A DNA stretch of 64,000 nucleotides from Marivita sp051251565 (GTDB lineage Bacteria > Pseudomonadota > Alphaproteobacteria > Rhodobacterales > Rhodobacteraceae), in assembly GCF_051251565.1 (NCBI RefSeq), contig NZ_JBPOFB010000002.1, forward strand, positions 372,001 through 436,000, given 5' to 3'. The translations under genes were made by a program, and so were the position numbers. The notes beneath the pieces were generated by a model, which saw nothing but the letters and a program-made list of their open reading frames with translations, was not told the origin of the DNA and did no database searches. Numbering within the stretch: position 1 is the first letter of the stretch; every line of letters begins with the position of its first letter. Of this stretch, positions 23,039 to 33,439 are shown in pieces.

Positions 23039-25273
23039 TTATTCAACGGTTATCGTGGTCTGGCCGATGCTGTTGCGGTCCTGACGGACGAAATACTGGA
23101 CAACATAGGTGCCGGGTGTCGTGGGCACCTCGATCGAAACCGGATTGCCCGTGCGCGTGTAGACCCAGTTTTCCCACTGGGCCGCACCCGACGCGCCGGG
23201 CAGGCCGATCCCGATATAGTCTTCGGTGTAGTCCGGGCCGGTCCAGCCGATCTCGATTGTGGCGCCGGGCGTGGCGGTTGCCGGGGCGATCAGGCTGGCT
23301 TCGACGGGTGTTACGGTGACCGGGATTTCCGCGATGGCGTCCCTGTCCTGACGCACAAAATAACGGATGACATAGTCACCCGGCTCAGCCGGGACCAAGA
23401 GCTTGGCCGGAGTGCCGTTTCGCGTGTAGACCCAGTTCTCCCACTGGTTCGCACCGTTCGCGTCGACCTTGCCGATGCCGATATAATCCTCGGAATAATT
23501 CGGCCCAGTCCAAGCGACATCAAGGGTTGATCCCATCGGGGCCTCTGCCGGGGCGCTCAGCGTGGCCTCGACCGGGGTGAGAGTGATTGGCACGGACACA
23601 AGCGGAGTGCGATTCTGCCGCTCGAAATAAGTGATCAGGTAGTCGCCGGGGGCTGTCGGCATCAGCAGTTTGGCCGGGTTGCCCGTTCGGGTGTAGACCC
23701 AGTTTTCCCACTGGTTTGCACTGCTCGCATCGACTTTGCCGATGCCGATGTAATCTTCGTGATAATCCGGCCCGGACCACCCGACGTCGATGGTTGATCC
23801 AACGGCGGCCTGGGTCGGGGCGATGATACGGGCGGTGATGTCGGTGGCGGTAAATGCGATGGTGGCCAGCGGTGTACGGTCCTGGCGCATGAAATAGGTG
23901 ATCTCATACGCGCCTGGCTCTGAGGGAACCTTTAGTTTTGCGGGCGACCCAGAGGAGACATAAACCCAGTTTTCCCAACGGTTGGCCCCATCCGCGCCGA
24001 CCTTGCCGATCCCGATGTAGTCTTCCTTGTAGCCGGGGCCTGTCCATTCAACGGTGATGTCTGATCCGGCAGGCGCTTCGGCGACACTGGCCAGCGTCGC
24101 TGTGGTGGGGGTGACCATGATTTCCGTTTCACCCAAAACCTCGCGCCCATCGCGTTTGAAATAGCGGATCACATGCGGGCCTTCGACCGGAGGCACCACA
24201 AGAGTGACCGGGTTGCCCGTGGCGGTATAGACCCAGTTGCGCCATTGGTTTGCGGCCTCGGCATCACTTGCACCGATGCCGATATAGTCATCTTCATAGT
24301 TCGGGCCGTCCCAACCGACCTGAATGCTGCTCCCGGCAACCGCTGTTGCGGGGGCAAGAACGCGTGCGGTTTCCTGTGGTTCGGGGAACGCGATCTGCAC
24401 CGACGCAGCATCGCCGATGGCTACGAATTGTCGGGTCAGTTCCACTTCGAGCGCGGTGGCATAAGCAATCGCGGTGTAGGAACCTTCGGGCAATTGCAGG
24501 TCAAGCGGGTTGCCTTCGGTATCGCTCAGTACGGTGTCGGTGGTGCTGGTCAATTCCCAAAGCACGGGACCACTGACAAGCGTGTCCGTGCCTTCGATCA
24601 CCGCCGTCAGCGTCGTGGGGACGAGCGCGGGTTCCGGCTCTGGTTCGGGGGCTGCCGCGACTTGTGTCAGGGCGGCAGTCAGCTGGTCTGCGGTGTCGGC
24701 GGTCAGGAATTGCCCGCCTGTTTCGTCGGCGATACATTGCATTTGGGCCAGCGCCTCGGCGTCAGATCCGACATCGAACCCGATCACATGGGCGGTGAAA
24801 TCAATCCCGGCCTCTTCCAGCAGGCGCGCGGCCGCACAGGGATCGGGATTGCAGGTCTCGACCCCGTCGCTCACCAGAATCACGGTCGCTTTCTCTTCTG
24901 TGTAGCGCAGCGCTTGTGCGGCGGCGATCACCGCATCAGTCATGGGTGTTTTGCCAAGCGGTTTGATGCTGTTCACGGCGTCGGCGATTTGCGATGCCGT
25001 ACCGGGGGCCGGGGCAACAACAGTTTCGATATCGGTGCATTCACCCCGTTCGCGGTGGCCATAAATCGTCAGGCCAAGCCCTTGTTCGGTTGGAAAATCA
25101 GACAGCAGAGTGCCGACCACCTCTTGGGCGATGGTGATCTTGGCGACCCCGTCGACCTGACCCCACATGGAGCCGGAGCCATCCATCACAAGAACGGTGT
25201 TGGGGTGGGTCTGGGCAGAGGCCACGCTGGCAAGCAAGGCAACGGAAATGGAAATGGCGATTGGAAAGCGCAT
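23039..25273 (-). CDS. Exported von Willebrand factor A protein with five C-terminal repeats
   Basis: The 744-residue precursor has a signal peptide (FPIAISISVALLASVASAQ). A VWA domain fills about residues 23-205, with a complete metal-ion site: VLVMDGSGSMWG, a Thr in PLGKTPMTDAV and an Asp in LVSDGVETC. A Pro-Glu linker (PEPEPEP) and a short all-beta domain (about residues 215-298) come next. Then five tandem units of exactly 89 residues run to the C-terminus. Each unit contains W-x-GP-x-Y-x2-DYIGIG, a QW-x-NWVY segment and YF-x-RQDR. The VWA part resembles exported metal-dependent adhesion proteins. The repeats look like beta-sandwich ligand-binding domains. A cell-surface or periplasmic binding role is inferred. 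Confidence 0.85.
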   Translation of the reverse strand: MRFPIAISISVALLASVASAQTHPNTVLVMDGSGSMWGQVDGVAKITIAQEVVGTLLSDFPTEQGLGLTIYGHRERGECTDIETVVAPAPGTASQIADAVNSIKPLGKTPMTDAVIAAAQALRYTEEKATVILVSDGVETCNPDPCAAARLLEEAGIDFTAHVIGFDVGSDAEALAQMQCIADETGGQFLTADTADQLTAALTQVAAAPEPEPEPALVPTTLTAVIEGTDTLVSGPVLWELTSTTDTVLSDTEGNPLDLQLPEGSYTAIAYATALEVELTRQFVAIGDAASVQIAFPEPQETARVLAPATAVAGSSIQVGWDGPNYEDDYIGIGASDAEAANQWRNWVYTATGNPVTLVVPPVEGPHVIRYFKRDGREVLGETEIMVTPTTATLASVAEAPAGSDITVEWTGPGYKEDYIGIGKVGADGANRWENWVYVSSGSPAKLKVPSEPGAYEITYFMRQDRTPLATIAFTATDITARIIAPTQAAVGSTIDVGWSGPDYHEDYIGIGKVDASSANQWENWVYTRTGNPAKLLMPTAPGDYLITYFERQNRTPLVSVPITLTPVEATLSAPAEAPMGSTLDVAWTGPNYSEDYIGIGKVDANGANQWENWVYTRNGTPAKLLVPAEPGDYVIRYFVRQDRDAIAEIPVTVTPVEASLIAPATATPGATIEIGWTGPDYTEDYIGIGLPGASGAAQWENWVYTRTGNPVSIEVPTTPGTYVVQYFVRQDRNSIGQTTITVE
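23042..24376 (-). repeat. Five tandem 267-bp coding repeats
   Basis: The codons for DYIGIG recur at 23211, 23478, 23745, 24012 and 24279, exactly 267 bp apart each time. This is 5 units of 89 codons with no insertion or deletion. The inner units are closest to each other at the protein level, and the first unit (nearest the VWA domain) is the most divergent. Confidence 0.9.
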
Positions 25274-25529
25274 ATCGGCGTCCTCAAATGTCACGAGTCA
25301 ATGCGCGTAGAAAAGCACGTTGCAGGCTGTCTGCACAGTGGTCTCGGATTTTGGTGACAGGATTTTGCTTGGCGGAAAAACGCAAATATGCTCATTTGGG
25401 GTGCGTTTGTTTATTTTATGAGCGATTTCTGGGTGTGGCCCGACATTCCTATGGTCTGATTCCCTGCTGTGCATTCCGTTTTTCAAATCTGTGTCGCAAT
25501 TTAGCGCGAGAAAACTTGGGGATACACCT

Positions 25530-26537
25530 ATGCTGAAACACACACTCGCGGCCTTTGCCGCAACACTGAGCATGGCTGGCGCAGCCTTTGCACAGACCGA
25601 TCTGCCGTTTGCGCTTGATTGGAAATTCGAAGGGCCCGCCGCGCCCTACTTTGTCGCTATCGACAAGGGCCATTTCGAAGCCGCCGATCTGTCGGTCGAG
25701 ATCACTGCGGGGCAAGGATCGTTGGATGCCATTCCAAAGGTTGCAACCGGTGCTTTCCCGGTTGGCTTTGCCGATATCAATTCGTTGATCAAGTTCCTTG
25801 ATCAGAACCCTGGTGCGCCAGTCACGGCTGTGATGATGGTCTATGACAAACCGCCCTTCGCCATTATTGGTCGCAAATCTCTGGGTGTCGAAGTGCCCAA
25901 AGACCTCGAAGGCCGTGTGTTGGGTGCACCGCCCCCCGATGGCGCGTGGGCGCAGTTCCCGGCTTTTGCCATCGCCAACGATCTCGACGTCGACGCGATC
26001 ACCGTTGAACCCGTTGGTTTTCCGACCCGCGAGCCGATGCTGGCCGAAGGCAACGTGGCGGCCGTGACGGGCTTTTCATTCTCGTCCTACCTGAACCTCG
26101 TGCGTCTCGGCGTGCCGGAAGACGATATTTCGACCATCCTGATGGCCGATTACGGGCTTGCGCTTTATGGCAACGCAATCATCGTCAACACTGATTACGC
26201 GGCGGCCAATCCCGAGATCATCAAAGGATTTCTTGGGGCCATTGCAGCGGGCTGGAAAGACGCGATTGCTGATCCGGCCATGGCGATCGAAAGCCTGATC
26301 GAACGCAACCCGGCAGCAGACGCCGCGTTGGAACAGCGCCGACTTGAGCTGTCCATCGAGGCCAATGTTGCCACCGAATTTGCCTTGGCGAATGGCATGG
26401 GCGGCATTGATGACGCGCGGATGGCAACAGCGCTTGAGCAGATCGCGCAGACCTATGAATTTCAGAACGCACCCGATGCGAGCCTGTATTTCACAGACGC
26501 CTATCTGCCCGACGCCAGCATGCGTATGCTAAAGTAA
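25530..26537 (+). CDS. ABC transporter substrate-binding protein, NMT1/THI5 family
   Basis: A 335-residue periplasmic binding protein with signal peptide (TLAAFAATLSMAGAAFAQ). The family start is visible: LDWKFEGPAAPYFVAIDKGHF, the GLxxE-like strand ADLSVEITAGQGS and the hinge VGFADINSLIKFL. NMT1/THI5-type proteins bind pyrimidine precursors of thiamine, riboflavin, taurine or other aromatic or sulfonated compounds. No TPP or FMN riboswitch is visible upstream, so the ligand is open. The ATG at 25530 follows GGGGA. The ATPase and permease genes follow behind an intercistronic hairpin. Confidence 0.88.
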   Translation: MLKHTLAAFAATLSMAGAAFAQTDLPFALDWKFEGPAAPYFVAIDKGHFEAADLSVEITAGQGSLDAIPKVATGAFPVGFADINSLIKFLDQNPGAPVTAVMMVYDKPPFAIIGRKSLGVEVPKDLEGRVLGAPPPDGAWAQFPAFAIANDLDVDAITVEPVGFPTREPMLAEGNVAAVTGFSFSSYLNLVRLGVPEDDISTILMADYGLALYGNAIIVNTDYAAANPEIIKGFLGAIAAGWKDAIADPAMAIESLIERNPAADAALEQRRLELSIEANVATEFALANGMGGIDDARMATALEQIAQTYEFQNAPDASLYFTDAYLPDASMRMLK

Positions 26538-26543
26538 ATCAAC

Positions 26544-26580
26544 CAAAGGGCCAGTCACAGCAAACGGTGGCTGGCCTTTG
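26544..26580 (+). promoter_or_regulatory. Intercistronic hairpin after the binding-protein gene
   Basis: CAAAGGGCCAG (26544-26554) pairs with CTGGCCTTTG (26571-26580) with one bulged G, and the loop closes further with CAC/GTG. No T run follows, so it should not terminate. Such a stem just past a binding-protein gene typically protects the upstream mRNA and yields more binding protein than ATPase or permease. Confidence 0.6.
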
Positions 26581-26590
26581 TAGCAAGGCG

Positions 26591-27397
26591 ATGCGCGTGT
26601 CTGAAAATCTGATCGAAATCAAAGGCGTGCGCCACGCCTACCAAACCAAGGCTGGCCCGTTGCCGGTGCTTGATGGTCTGGAACTGAGTGTGCCCGAAGG
26701 TGGGTTTGCCGCCGTGGTTGGCCCCTCTGGCTGCGGCAAGTCTACCCTGACGCGGTTGGTCGCGGGGTTGATGAGGCCTGACGAGGGCGAAGTCTGGCTG
26801 CATGGCGAGCTGGTCACAGGGCCGAAATCGACCGTTGGCATGGCATTCCAGAACCCGGTCCTGCTTGAATGGCGGACGATTCTGCAAAACGTGATGCTGC
26901 CGCTGGAAATCGTGCCAACCAAGATGTCCAAGCGCGATCAGGAAGAGCGCGCACGCAAGCTTTTGGCGCTGGTCGGGCTCGAAGGCTTTGAGGACAAACG
27001 CCCAAGCGAATTGTCAGGGGGAATGCGTCAACGCGCGTCGCTGTGCAGATCCATCGTGCACAAACCCGAAGTGTTGATCCTTGATGAGCCGTTTGGCGCG
27101 TTGGACGCCTTCACCCGCGAAGATCTTTGGCAGACCATGCACAAGGTAAAAGCCGAGGAACCGTTCACCGGAGTTCTTATCACCCATGATCTGCGGGAAT
27201 CCATCTTCCTTGCGGATCAGGTTGTTGTGCTGTCCGGGAGACCTGCAAAAACGCAATATGTGATGGATGTGCATTTGACGGGGCAGCGCGACATCGAACA
27301 TCTTTACACACCGGAATCTGCCGAGGCATTGAACATTCTGCGTCACCAGATTCAGGTTGCGCAGGGCCGTACCGACGCAAGCGAGGCCGCTCAATGA
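26591..27397 (+). CDS. ABC transporter ATP-binding protein (SsuB/TauB/ThiZ type)
   Basis: A 268-residue cytoplasmic ATPase. Walker A is GPSGCGKST, the Q-loop is in MAFQNPVLLEW, the signature is LSGGMRQR, Walker B is LILDEPFGALD and the switch histidine is in LITHDLRE. It energises the importer formed with its two neighbours. The start may be the ATG at 26591 or the GTG at 26597; the GTG has better spacing from AAGG. The stop overlaps the permease start by 4 bases (ATGA). Confidence 0.92.
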   Translation: MRVSENLIEIKGVRHAYQTKAGPLPVLDGLELSVPEGGFAAVVGPSGCGKSTLTRLVAGLMRPDEGEVWLHGELVTGPKSTVGMAFQNPVLLEWRTILQNVMLPLEIVPTKMSKRDQEERARKLLALVGLEGFEDKRPSELSGGMRQRASLCRSIVHKPEVLILDEPFGALDAFTREDLWQTMHKVKAEEPFTGVLITHDLRESIFLADQVVVLSGRPAKTQYVMDVHLTGQRDIEHLYTPESAEALNILRHQIQVAQGRTDASEAAQ

Positions 27398-28158
27398 ACG
27401 CACGCAACATTCTGGTGCCGATTGCGGCAATCGTGGTCTTTGGCCTGTTCTGGGAATTCTTGGTCTGGGCGAATGGCTGGCCCAACTATGTCATGGCGTC
27501 GCCTTCAGATTTGCCGCCTGCCTATGCGCGTTATTGGGAACTGTTTATCGTCATGGGCTGGCAAACCCTGTGGCGGACCGTTGTCGGGTTGGTTCTTGCG
27601 ATCATTTTTGGCGTGTTGTTGGGCATGGTCATGGGGTTTTCCCGTCTCATGCGCGACGCGCTTTATCCGCTTTTGGTGGGGTTCAATGCCATTCCCAAGG
27701 CAACTCTTGTGCCGATTGTCGCGCTTCTGTTCGTGGGGCAGCATAATTTCAATACGGTGATGATCGCCTTTCTGATCTCGTTCTTTCCGATTGCCGTTTC
27801 AGTGTCGATTGGCCTGAGCACGCTAGAACCCGAGTACCGCGATATCCTGCGGTCCTTGGGTGCATCAAAGACGACGATCTTTTGGAAGATCGCGTTGCCC
27901 AAAACCCTGCCGGAGTTCTTTGGCGCGCTCAAAGTTGCCGTCACACTGGCGTTTATCGGCACCAACCTGATGGAGATCGTGTCGCCTCACGGGCGCGGGC
28001 TGGGGGCGTTGTTCGACTCCGGTAAGACGAACTCGGATTATCCGTTGATGTTCGCGGTCCTGATCGCGCTCGCGTTGATGGGGATCTTGCTTTATTACGT
28101 CGTGGTCGCGCTGGAAAAGACCTTTGCAGGCTGGGCGGAACGATCGCCAAGTTACTGA
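27394..28158 (+). CDS. ABC transporter permease (SsuC/TauC/ThiX type)
   Basis: A 254-residue inner-membrane permease with about six helices. The ATPase-contact EAA loop is STLEPEYRDILRSLGASKTTIFWKIALPKTLPEF, in three parts over about residues 145-178. The early segment GWQTLWRTVVGLVLAIIFG is typical of the binding-protein-dependent permease domain. It completes a three-gene importer with the NMT1-type binding protein. The ligand is not known. Confidence 0.92.
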   Translation: MNARNILVPIAAIVVFGLFWEFLVWANGWPNYVMASPSDLPPAYARYWELFIVMGWQTLWRTVVGLVLAIIFGVLLGMVMGFSRLMRDALYPLLVGFNAIPKATLVPIVALLFVGQHNFNTVMIAFLISFFPIAVSVSIGLSTLEPEYRDILRSLGASKTTIFWKIALPKTLPEFFGALKVAVTLAFIGTNLMEIVSPHGRGLGALFDSGKTNSDYPLMFAVLIALALMGILLYYVVVALEKTFAGWAERSPSY

Positions 28159-28308
28159 CCGTGCGCAGCCCTGTCGCGCGACGGCGTGCGGGGCTGTTTC
28201 CCTTCTGATAACGGATCGCTCTAGTGGCCAGACATTTGCGTTTGGCCGCACTTGGCGTCGTATCGCCTATGGGCGCTCGTCGACGTGCGAAAATTTTTCA
28301 TCGTTGTG

Positions 28309-28371
28309 TTGACTCGTCGGGGTGAGATGCCTAGCTACACCTCGTTAGCACTCTAGCTCACAGAGTGATAA
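28309..28371 (+). promoter_or_regulatory. groESL promoter with CIRCE operator (HrcA site)
   Basis: The CIRCE element is TTAGCACTC-N9-GAGTGATAA at 28345-28371, with one mismatch in the right arm (consensus GAGTGCTAA). Upstream, TTGACT (28309-28314) and TAGCTA (28332-28337) are 17 bp apart and fit a vegetative promoter whose start would fall at the CIRCE. HrcA bound here represses groESL until heat shock. A heat-shock sigma contribution cannot be excluded because CCTAGCTA also loosely fits that -10. Confidence 0.85.
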
Positions 28372-28427
28372 CAGTCCTTCGAGAGCGAGGGACTTTGGTA
28401 GAAACCTTTGAGCAAGGAGACTCGAAG

Positions 28428-28739
28428 ATGGCATTCAAACCGCTTCACGACCGCGTGCTGGTCCGTCGCACTGAAAGTGACGAAAAAACTGCTGGTGGCC
28501 TGATCATTCCAGATAGCGCCAAAGAAAAGCCGGCAGAAGGCGTGGTTGTTGCGTGTGGCGAAGGCGCGCGCAAAGACAGTGGCGAGCTTATCGAGATGGC
28601 TGTCGCAGCAGGCGACAAAGTCCTTTTCGGCAAATGGTCGGGCACCGAGGTGACGGTCAATGGCGAAGAACTCCTCATTATGAAGGAGTCGGACATCCTC
28701 GGCATCATCACGGACGACGCGGCAGCAAAAGCTGCATAA
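28428..28739 (+). CDS. groES: Co-chaperonin GroES
   Basis: The heptameric lid of the GroEL folding chamber. The 103-residue protein has the standard MAFKPLHDRVLVRRTESDEK start, the mobile loop EKTAGGLIIPDSAKEKP and the C-terminal LLIMKESDILGII. The ATG at 28428 follows AAGGAGA. It is the first gene of the heat-shock operon behind the CIRCE element, with groEL 54 bases downstream. Confidence 0.98.
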   Translation: MAFKPLHDRVLVRRTESDEKTAGGLIIPDSAKEKPAEGVVVACGEGARKDSGELIEMAVAAGDKVLFGKWSGTEVTVNGEELLIMKESDILGIITDDAAAKAA

Positions 28740-28793
28740 GCGCCGATTGTGGTCGCAAACAAGAACCTCTGACTAATTAGTGGAGACTATAAG

Positions 28794-30434
<1,641 letters not shown>

Positions 30435-30478
30435 TCAGGCCGGATTTCGCAGCGCGAAATCTTTCCATAATCTACGCA

Positions 30479-30502
30479 CAAAGGCGCCTTCGGGCGCCTT
30501 TG
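30479..30502 (+). terminator. Rho-independent terminator of groESL
   Basis: CAAAGGCGCC-TTCG-GGCGCCTTTG is a perfect 10-bp stem with a stable TTCG loop, 45 bases past the groEL stop. Confidence 0.9.
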
Positions 30503-30599
30503 TCATGTCTGGGACACGCGTGTGATCCGGGGTGATCACAAGCAAGACATCAGTGGTCCACCCTATGGCATCCGCGCGCCGCCCGCGCTAGGCAACGCC

Positions 30600-31454
30600 A
30601 TGCGCCTTATTCTTCTGACCAGCCTCACCATGATCGCCTTTGCGGCCAACTCGATCCTCAACCGGGTTGCACTGGCGGATGGGGATATTGATGCGGTTCT
30701 GTTCGGCGTTGTTCGCCTTTTGGCGGGTGCGCTTATGCTGGCCGGACTTGTCGCGTTTCAAGGGCGCAAACTGCGCCTTGGGGGTGCTGGGCGGTTGATC
30801 GGTGTGACCTCGCTTTTGATCTACATCTTTGGATTTTCCCTGGCCTATCAAAACCTTGATGCTGGTCTGGGGGCGCTGATCCTGTTTGGCATGGTGCAGA
30901 TCACCATGTTTGCAGGCGCGCTGATGGGCGGCGAACGTCCTGCTGTTCAGCGATGGGCAGGCGCGATACTGGCGTTTGGTGGGCTGATCTGGCTGCTTTG
31001 GCCGGGCCACGCCGACGCGCCAAGCCTGATGCATGCGGGGATGATGACTGTGGCGGGGGTTGGATGGGGTCTGTATTCCCTGACCGGGCGTGCATCCCAA
31101 GACGCGCTGGGGACAAGTGCGGCCAATTTCGTGCTGGCCGCCTGCGCTGCGGTGGTGTGCGCCGCCGCCATGATGTTCGTTGCCCCGAACACCAACCCGA
31201 TAGAGGTCAGCGGGTTTGGCGTGGCGATGGCCATTCTGTCCGGTGCCGTTACCTCGGGACTGGGATACGCTCTATGGTATTCGGTGCTTCCCGACTTGCG
31301 GGGAACGACGGCTGCGGTTGCGCAGCTCACAGTGCCAATCATCGCCATGGCCGCTGGCGCGTTGATCTTGTCCGAAGACCTGAGCCTGCGTCTTGGCATT
31401 GCAACGCTGCTGGTGCTGGGCGGTGTACTTTTGGCCGTTACGTCGCGGCGCTAG
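30600..31454 (+). CDS. EamA-family (DMT) membrane transporter
   Basis: A 284-residue inner-membrane protein with ten helices in two EamA halves. The first half starts SLTMIAFAANSILNRVALA and ends RWAGAILAFGGLIWLLWPG. The second starts HAGMMTVAGVGWGLYSLTGR and includes TSGLGYALWYSVLPDLRGTTAAV. It differs clearly in sequence from the two other EamA proteins in this window. I use the ATG at 30600, which begins just before the first helix. A GTG at 30522 would add 26 unlikely residues. The substrate is unknown. Confidence 0.85.
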   Translation: MRLILLTSLTMIAFAANSILNRVALADGDIDAVLFGVVRLLAGALMLAGLVAFQGRKLRLGGAGRLIGVTSLLIYIFGFSLAYQNLDAGLGALILFGMVQITMFAGALMGGERPAVQRWAGAILAFGGLIWLLWPGHADAPSLMHAGMMTVAGVGWGLYSLTGRASQDALGTSAANFVLAACAAVVCAAAMMFVAPNTNPIEVSGFGVAMAILSGAVTSGLGYALWYSVLPDLRGTTAAVAQLTVPIIAMAAGALILSEDLSLRLGIATLLVLGGVLLAVTSRR

Positions 31455-31493
31455 GCCCTTTCTAATGCGGCACACACATCGTATCTGGGCGAT

Positions 31494-32273
31494 ATGATCC
31501 GCGCGTTCCTCTTGTCTCTTGTCACCTGTTTGACCGCTTTTTTCCCGGCTTCGGCGCGGGCGGATTGCGTGATCCTGCTGCATGGCTTGGCCCGGACGGA
31601 AACGTCGTTTGTGATCATGCAAACGGTGTTCGAGGCCAAGGGCTATACCGTCAAGGCACCCCGCTACCCGTCAACCACCGCGCGCATCCAGTCGCTGGTT
31701 GATGAAACGCTGCCTGAGGCGGTGGCAAATTGTGGCGAAGACCGCGTGCATTTCGTCACCCATTCGATGGGCGGCATCCTGTTGCGGTTCTGGCTCAAGG
31801 ACAACCGCCCCGCCAACCTTGGCCGTGTGGTCATGCTGGCGCCACCAAATCAGGGAAGTGAACTGGTCGACCAACTTGGCGGGCTGGAGCTTTTTGAATG
31901 GCTGAACGGACCGGCGGGGCTGCAATTGGGCACGTCGCCGAATGATCTGCCCAAATCGCTGCCACCAGTGGATTTCGATCTGGGGGTGATCGCGGGAACG
32001 CGGTCGCTCAACCCGTTTTTTTCCAGCCTGATTCCTGGCCCGGATGATGGCAAGGTGTCGGTTGAATCAACCAAGGTCAAAGGCATGCGCGCGCATCTGA
32101 CATTGCCGGTGACCCACACCTTTATCATGCAGGCCCCCAAGGTGATTGCGCAGGTTGATCTGTTCCTACGCACCGGACGGTTTGACCCGGAACTGGATTG
32201 GACCGATGCCATCACCTCTGAAGAGCTGGAGTGCATCTTTGGCATATGCCCGGAGCCCGCTGATGACAATTGA
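31494..32273 (+). CDS. Exported alpha/beta hydrolase (lipase/esterase-like)
   Basis: The 259-residue precursor has a signal peptide (LLSLVTCLTAFFPASARA). The hydrolase core starts with the oxyanion motif VILLHGLARTETS. The nucleophile elbow is VTHSMGGIL (Ser), a late acidic loop is in IPGPDDGKVS and the histidine is in LPVTHTFIM. It resembles PGAP1/triacylglycerol-lipase-like proteins and probably cleaves an ester in the periplasm. The last 11 bases overlap the start of the PhnM-like gene, suggesting coupled translation. Confidence 0.82.
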   Translation: MIRAFLLSLVTCLTAFFPASARADCVILLHGLARTETSFVIMQTVFEAKGYTVKAPRYPSTTARIQSLVDETLPEAVANCGEDRVHFVTHSMGGILLRFWLKDNRPANLGRVVMLAPPNQGSELVDQLGGLELFEWLNGPAGLQLGTSPNDLPKSLPPVDFDLGVIAGTRSLNPFFSSLIPGPDDGKVSVESTKVKGMRAHLTLPVTHTFIMQAPKVIAQVDLFLRTGRFDPELDWTDAITSEELECIFGICPEPADDN

Positions 32274-33411
32274 CCGTACACTTGTCGGCGCACACGTGCT
32301 GACGCCCGAGGGTTGGAGCAGTGAACCGCTGTGCATTGGGGGCGGGACTGTTCAGCAAGACACGAGTGGTCCAAAGGTAGATCTGTCAGGCTACATGGTC
32401 CTACCGGGGATTGTGGATGCCCATGGCGATGGGTTCGAACGCCACATGGCCCCGCGCCGGGGCGCGTTGCGCGAGGCCGAACATGGCGTGATTGCCGCAG
32501 CGTCCGAACTGGCCGTCAACGGGATCACCACTGCCGTTCTGGCGCAGTTCTTCAGCTGGGAAGGCGGAATGCGTGGACCGGATTTCGCGGAACATGTCTT
32601 TGAAAGCGTGTGTGCAGTGCGCGGCTCTGTGCCGGTTGACCTACGTCTGCAATTGCGGCTTGAAACGCATTTGATGGATGCGTTCCCACGCGCCGAGGCG
32701 GCGATTGACCGCTTTGGGATCGGGTATGTGGTTTTCAACGATCACCTGCCCCACAAACGGCTGTCCGAAGGGCGCAAGCCGCCACGCCTGACCGGGCAGG
32801 CCTTGAAAAGCGGACGCAGCCCCGAATTCCATTTGGCGCTGATGCAAGACCTTCACGCCCGGACCGCCGAGGTACCCGCCGCTCTTGATGCGCTTGCCAC
32901 ATCGTTGACCGCTCGGGGCGTGGTGCTGGGCAGCCATGATGATCACAATGCAGACGACCGTGCGATCTGGGCGGTGCGAGGCGCAAGGGTCAGCGAATTT
33001 CCCGAAACCCTAGAGGCGGCACAGGCGGCGCGGGCGGACGGCGCGCATATCGTGCTGGGTGCGCCAAACGTGGTGCGCGGTGCCAGTCACGCAGGCAATA
33101 TTGCAGCGTCTGATCTTGTGGCTAAAGGGCTGTGCGATGCGTTGGCGTCGGATTATCACTACCCGTCGCCCCTGCGCGCGGCGTTCCGTTTGGAAGAACT
33201 GGGTCTGTGTGACTTTTCCACCGCCTGGGCGATGGTGTCTGCTGGTCCTGCGCGGCTTCTGGGGCTGTCGGATCGCGGCACTCTGGCGCTTGGAAAACGC
33301 GCGGACCTGATCGTGCTGGACGTTGAGACGCGGCGCGTCATGGCCACGATCGCTGGTGGCACTGTTGCGCATATGACGGGGCCGGTGGCCGCGCGGTTTC
33401 TTGGGGTGTAA
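32263..33411 (+). CDS. PhnM-like amidohydrolase, orphan
   Basis: The 382-residue protein belongs to the amidohydrolase superfamily. The closest fit is alpha-D-ribose 1-methylphosphonate 5-triphosphate diphosphatase (PhnM), a C-P lyase pathway enzyme. Visible landmarks are GIVDAHGDGFERHMAPRRG (metal site 1), FNDHLPHK, VLGSHDDHN (metal site 2), VLGAPNVVRGxSHxGN and ASDYHYPS (late Asp). No other phn gene is present, so a phosphonate role is unsupported by context and it may act on another substrate. The ATG at 32263 lies inside the hydrolase gene. Confidence 0.8.
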   Translation: MTIDRTLVGAHVLTPEGWSSEPLCIGGGTVQQDTSGPKVDLSGYMVLPGIVDAHGDGFERHMAPRRGALREAEHGVIAAASELAVNGITTAVLAQFFSWEGGMRGPDFAEHVFESVCAVRGSVPVDLRLQLRLETHLMDAFPRAEAAIDRFGIGYVVFNDHLPHKRLSEGRKPPRLTGQALKSGRSPEFHLALMQDLHARTAEVPAALDALATSLTARGVVLGSHDDHNADDRAIWAVRGARVSEFPETLEAAQAARADGAHIVLGAPNVVRGASHAGNIAASDLVAKGLCDALASDYHYPSPLRAAFRLEELGLCDFSTAWAMVSAGPARLLGLSDRGTLALGKRADLIVLDVETRRVMATIAGGTVAHMTGPVAARFLGV

Positions 33412-33439
33412 ACGGCGCCCGGTCCAAGTTTAACGAAAA

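Noticed and set aside
25274..25529. TPP or FMN riboswitch upstream of the NMT1-type binding protein
   Set aside because: Neither the CTGAGA/ACCTGAT pair of the TPP element nor the FMN core was found in the region.
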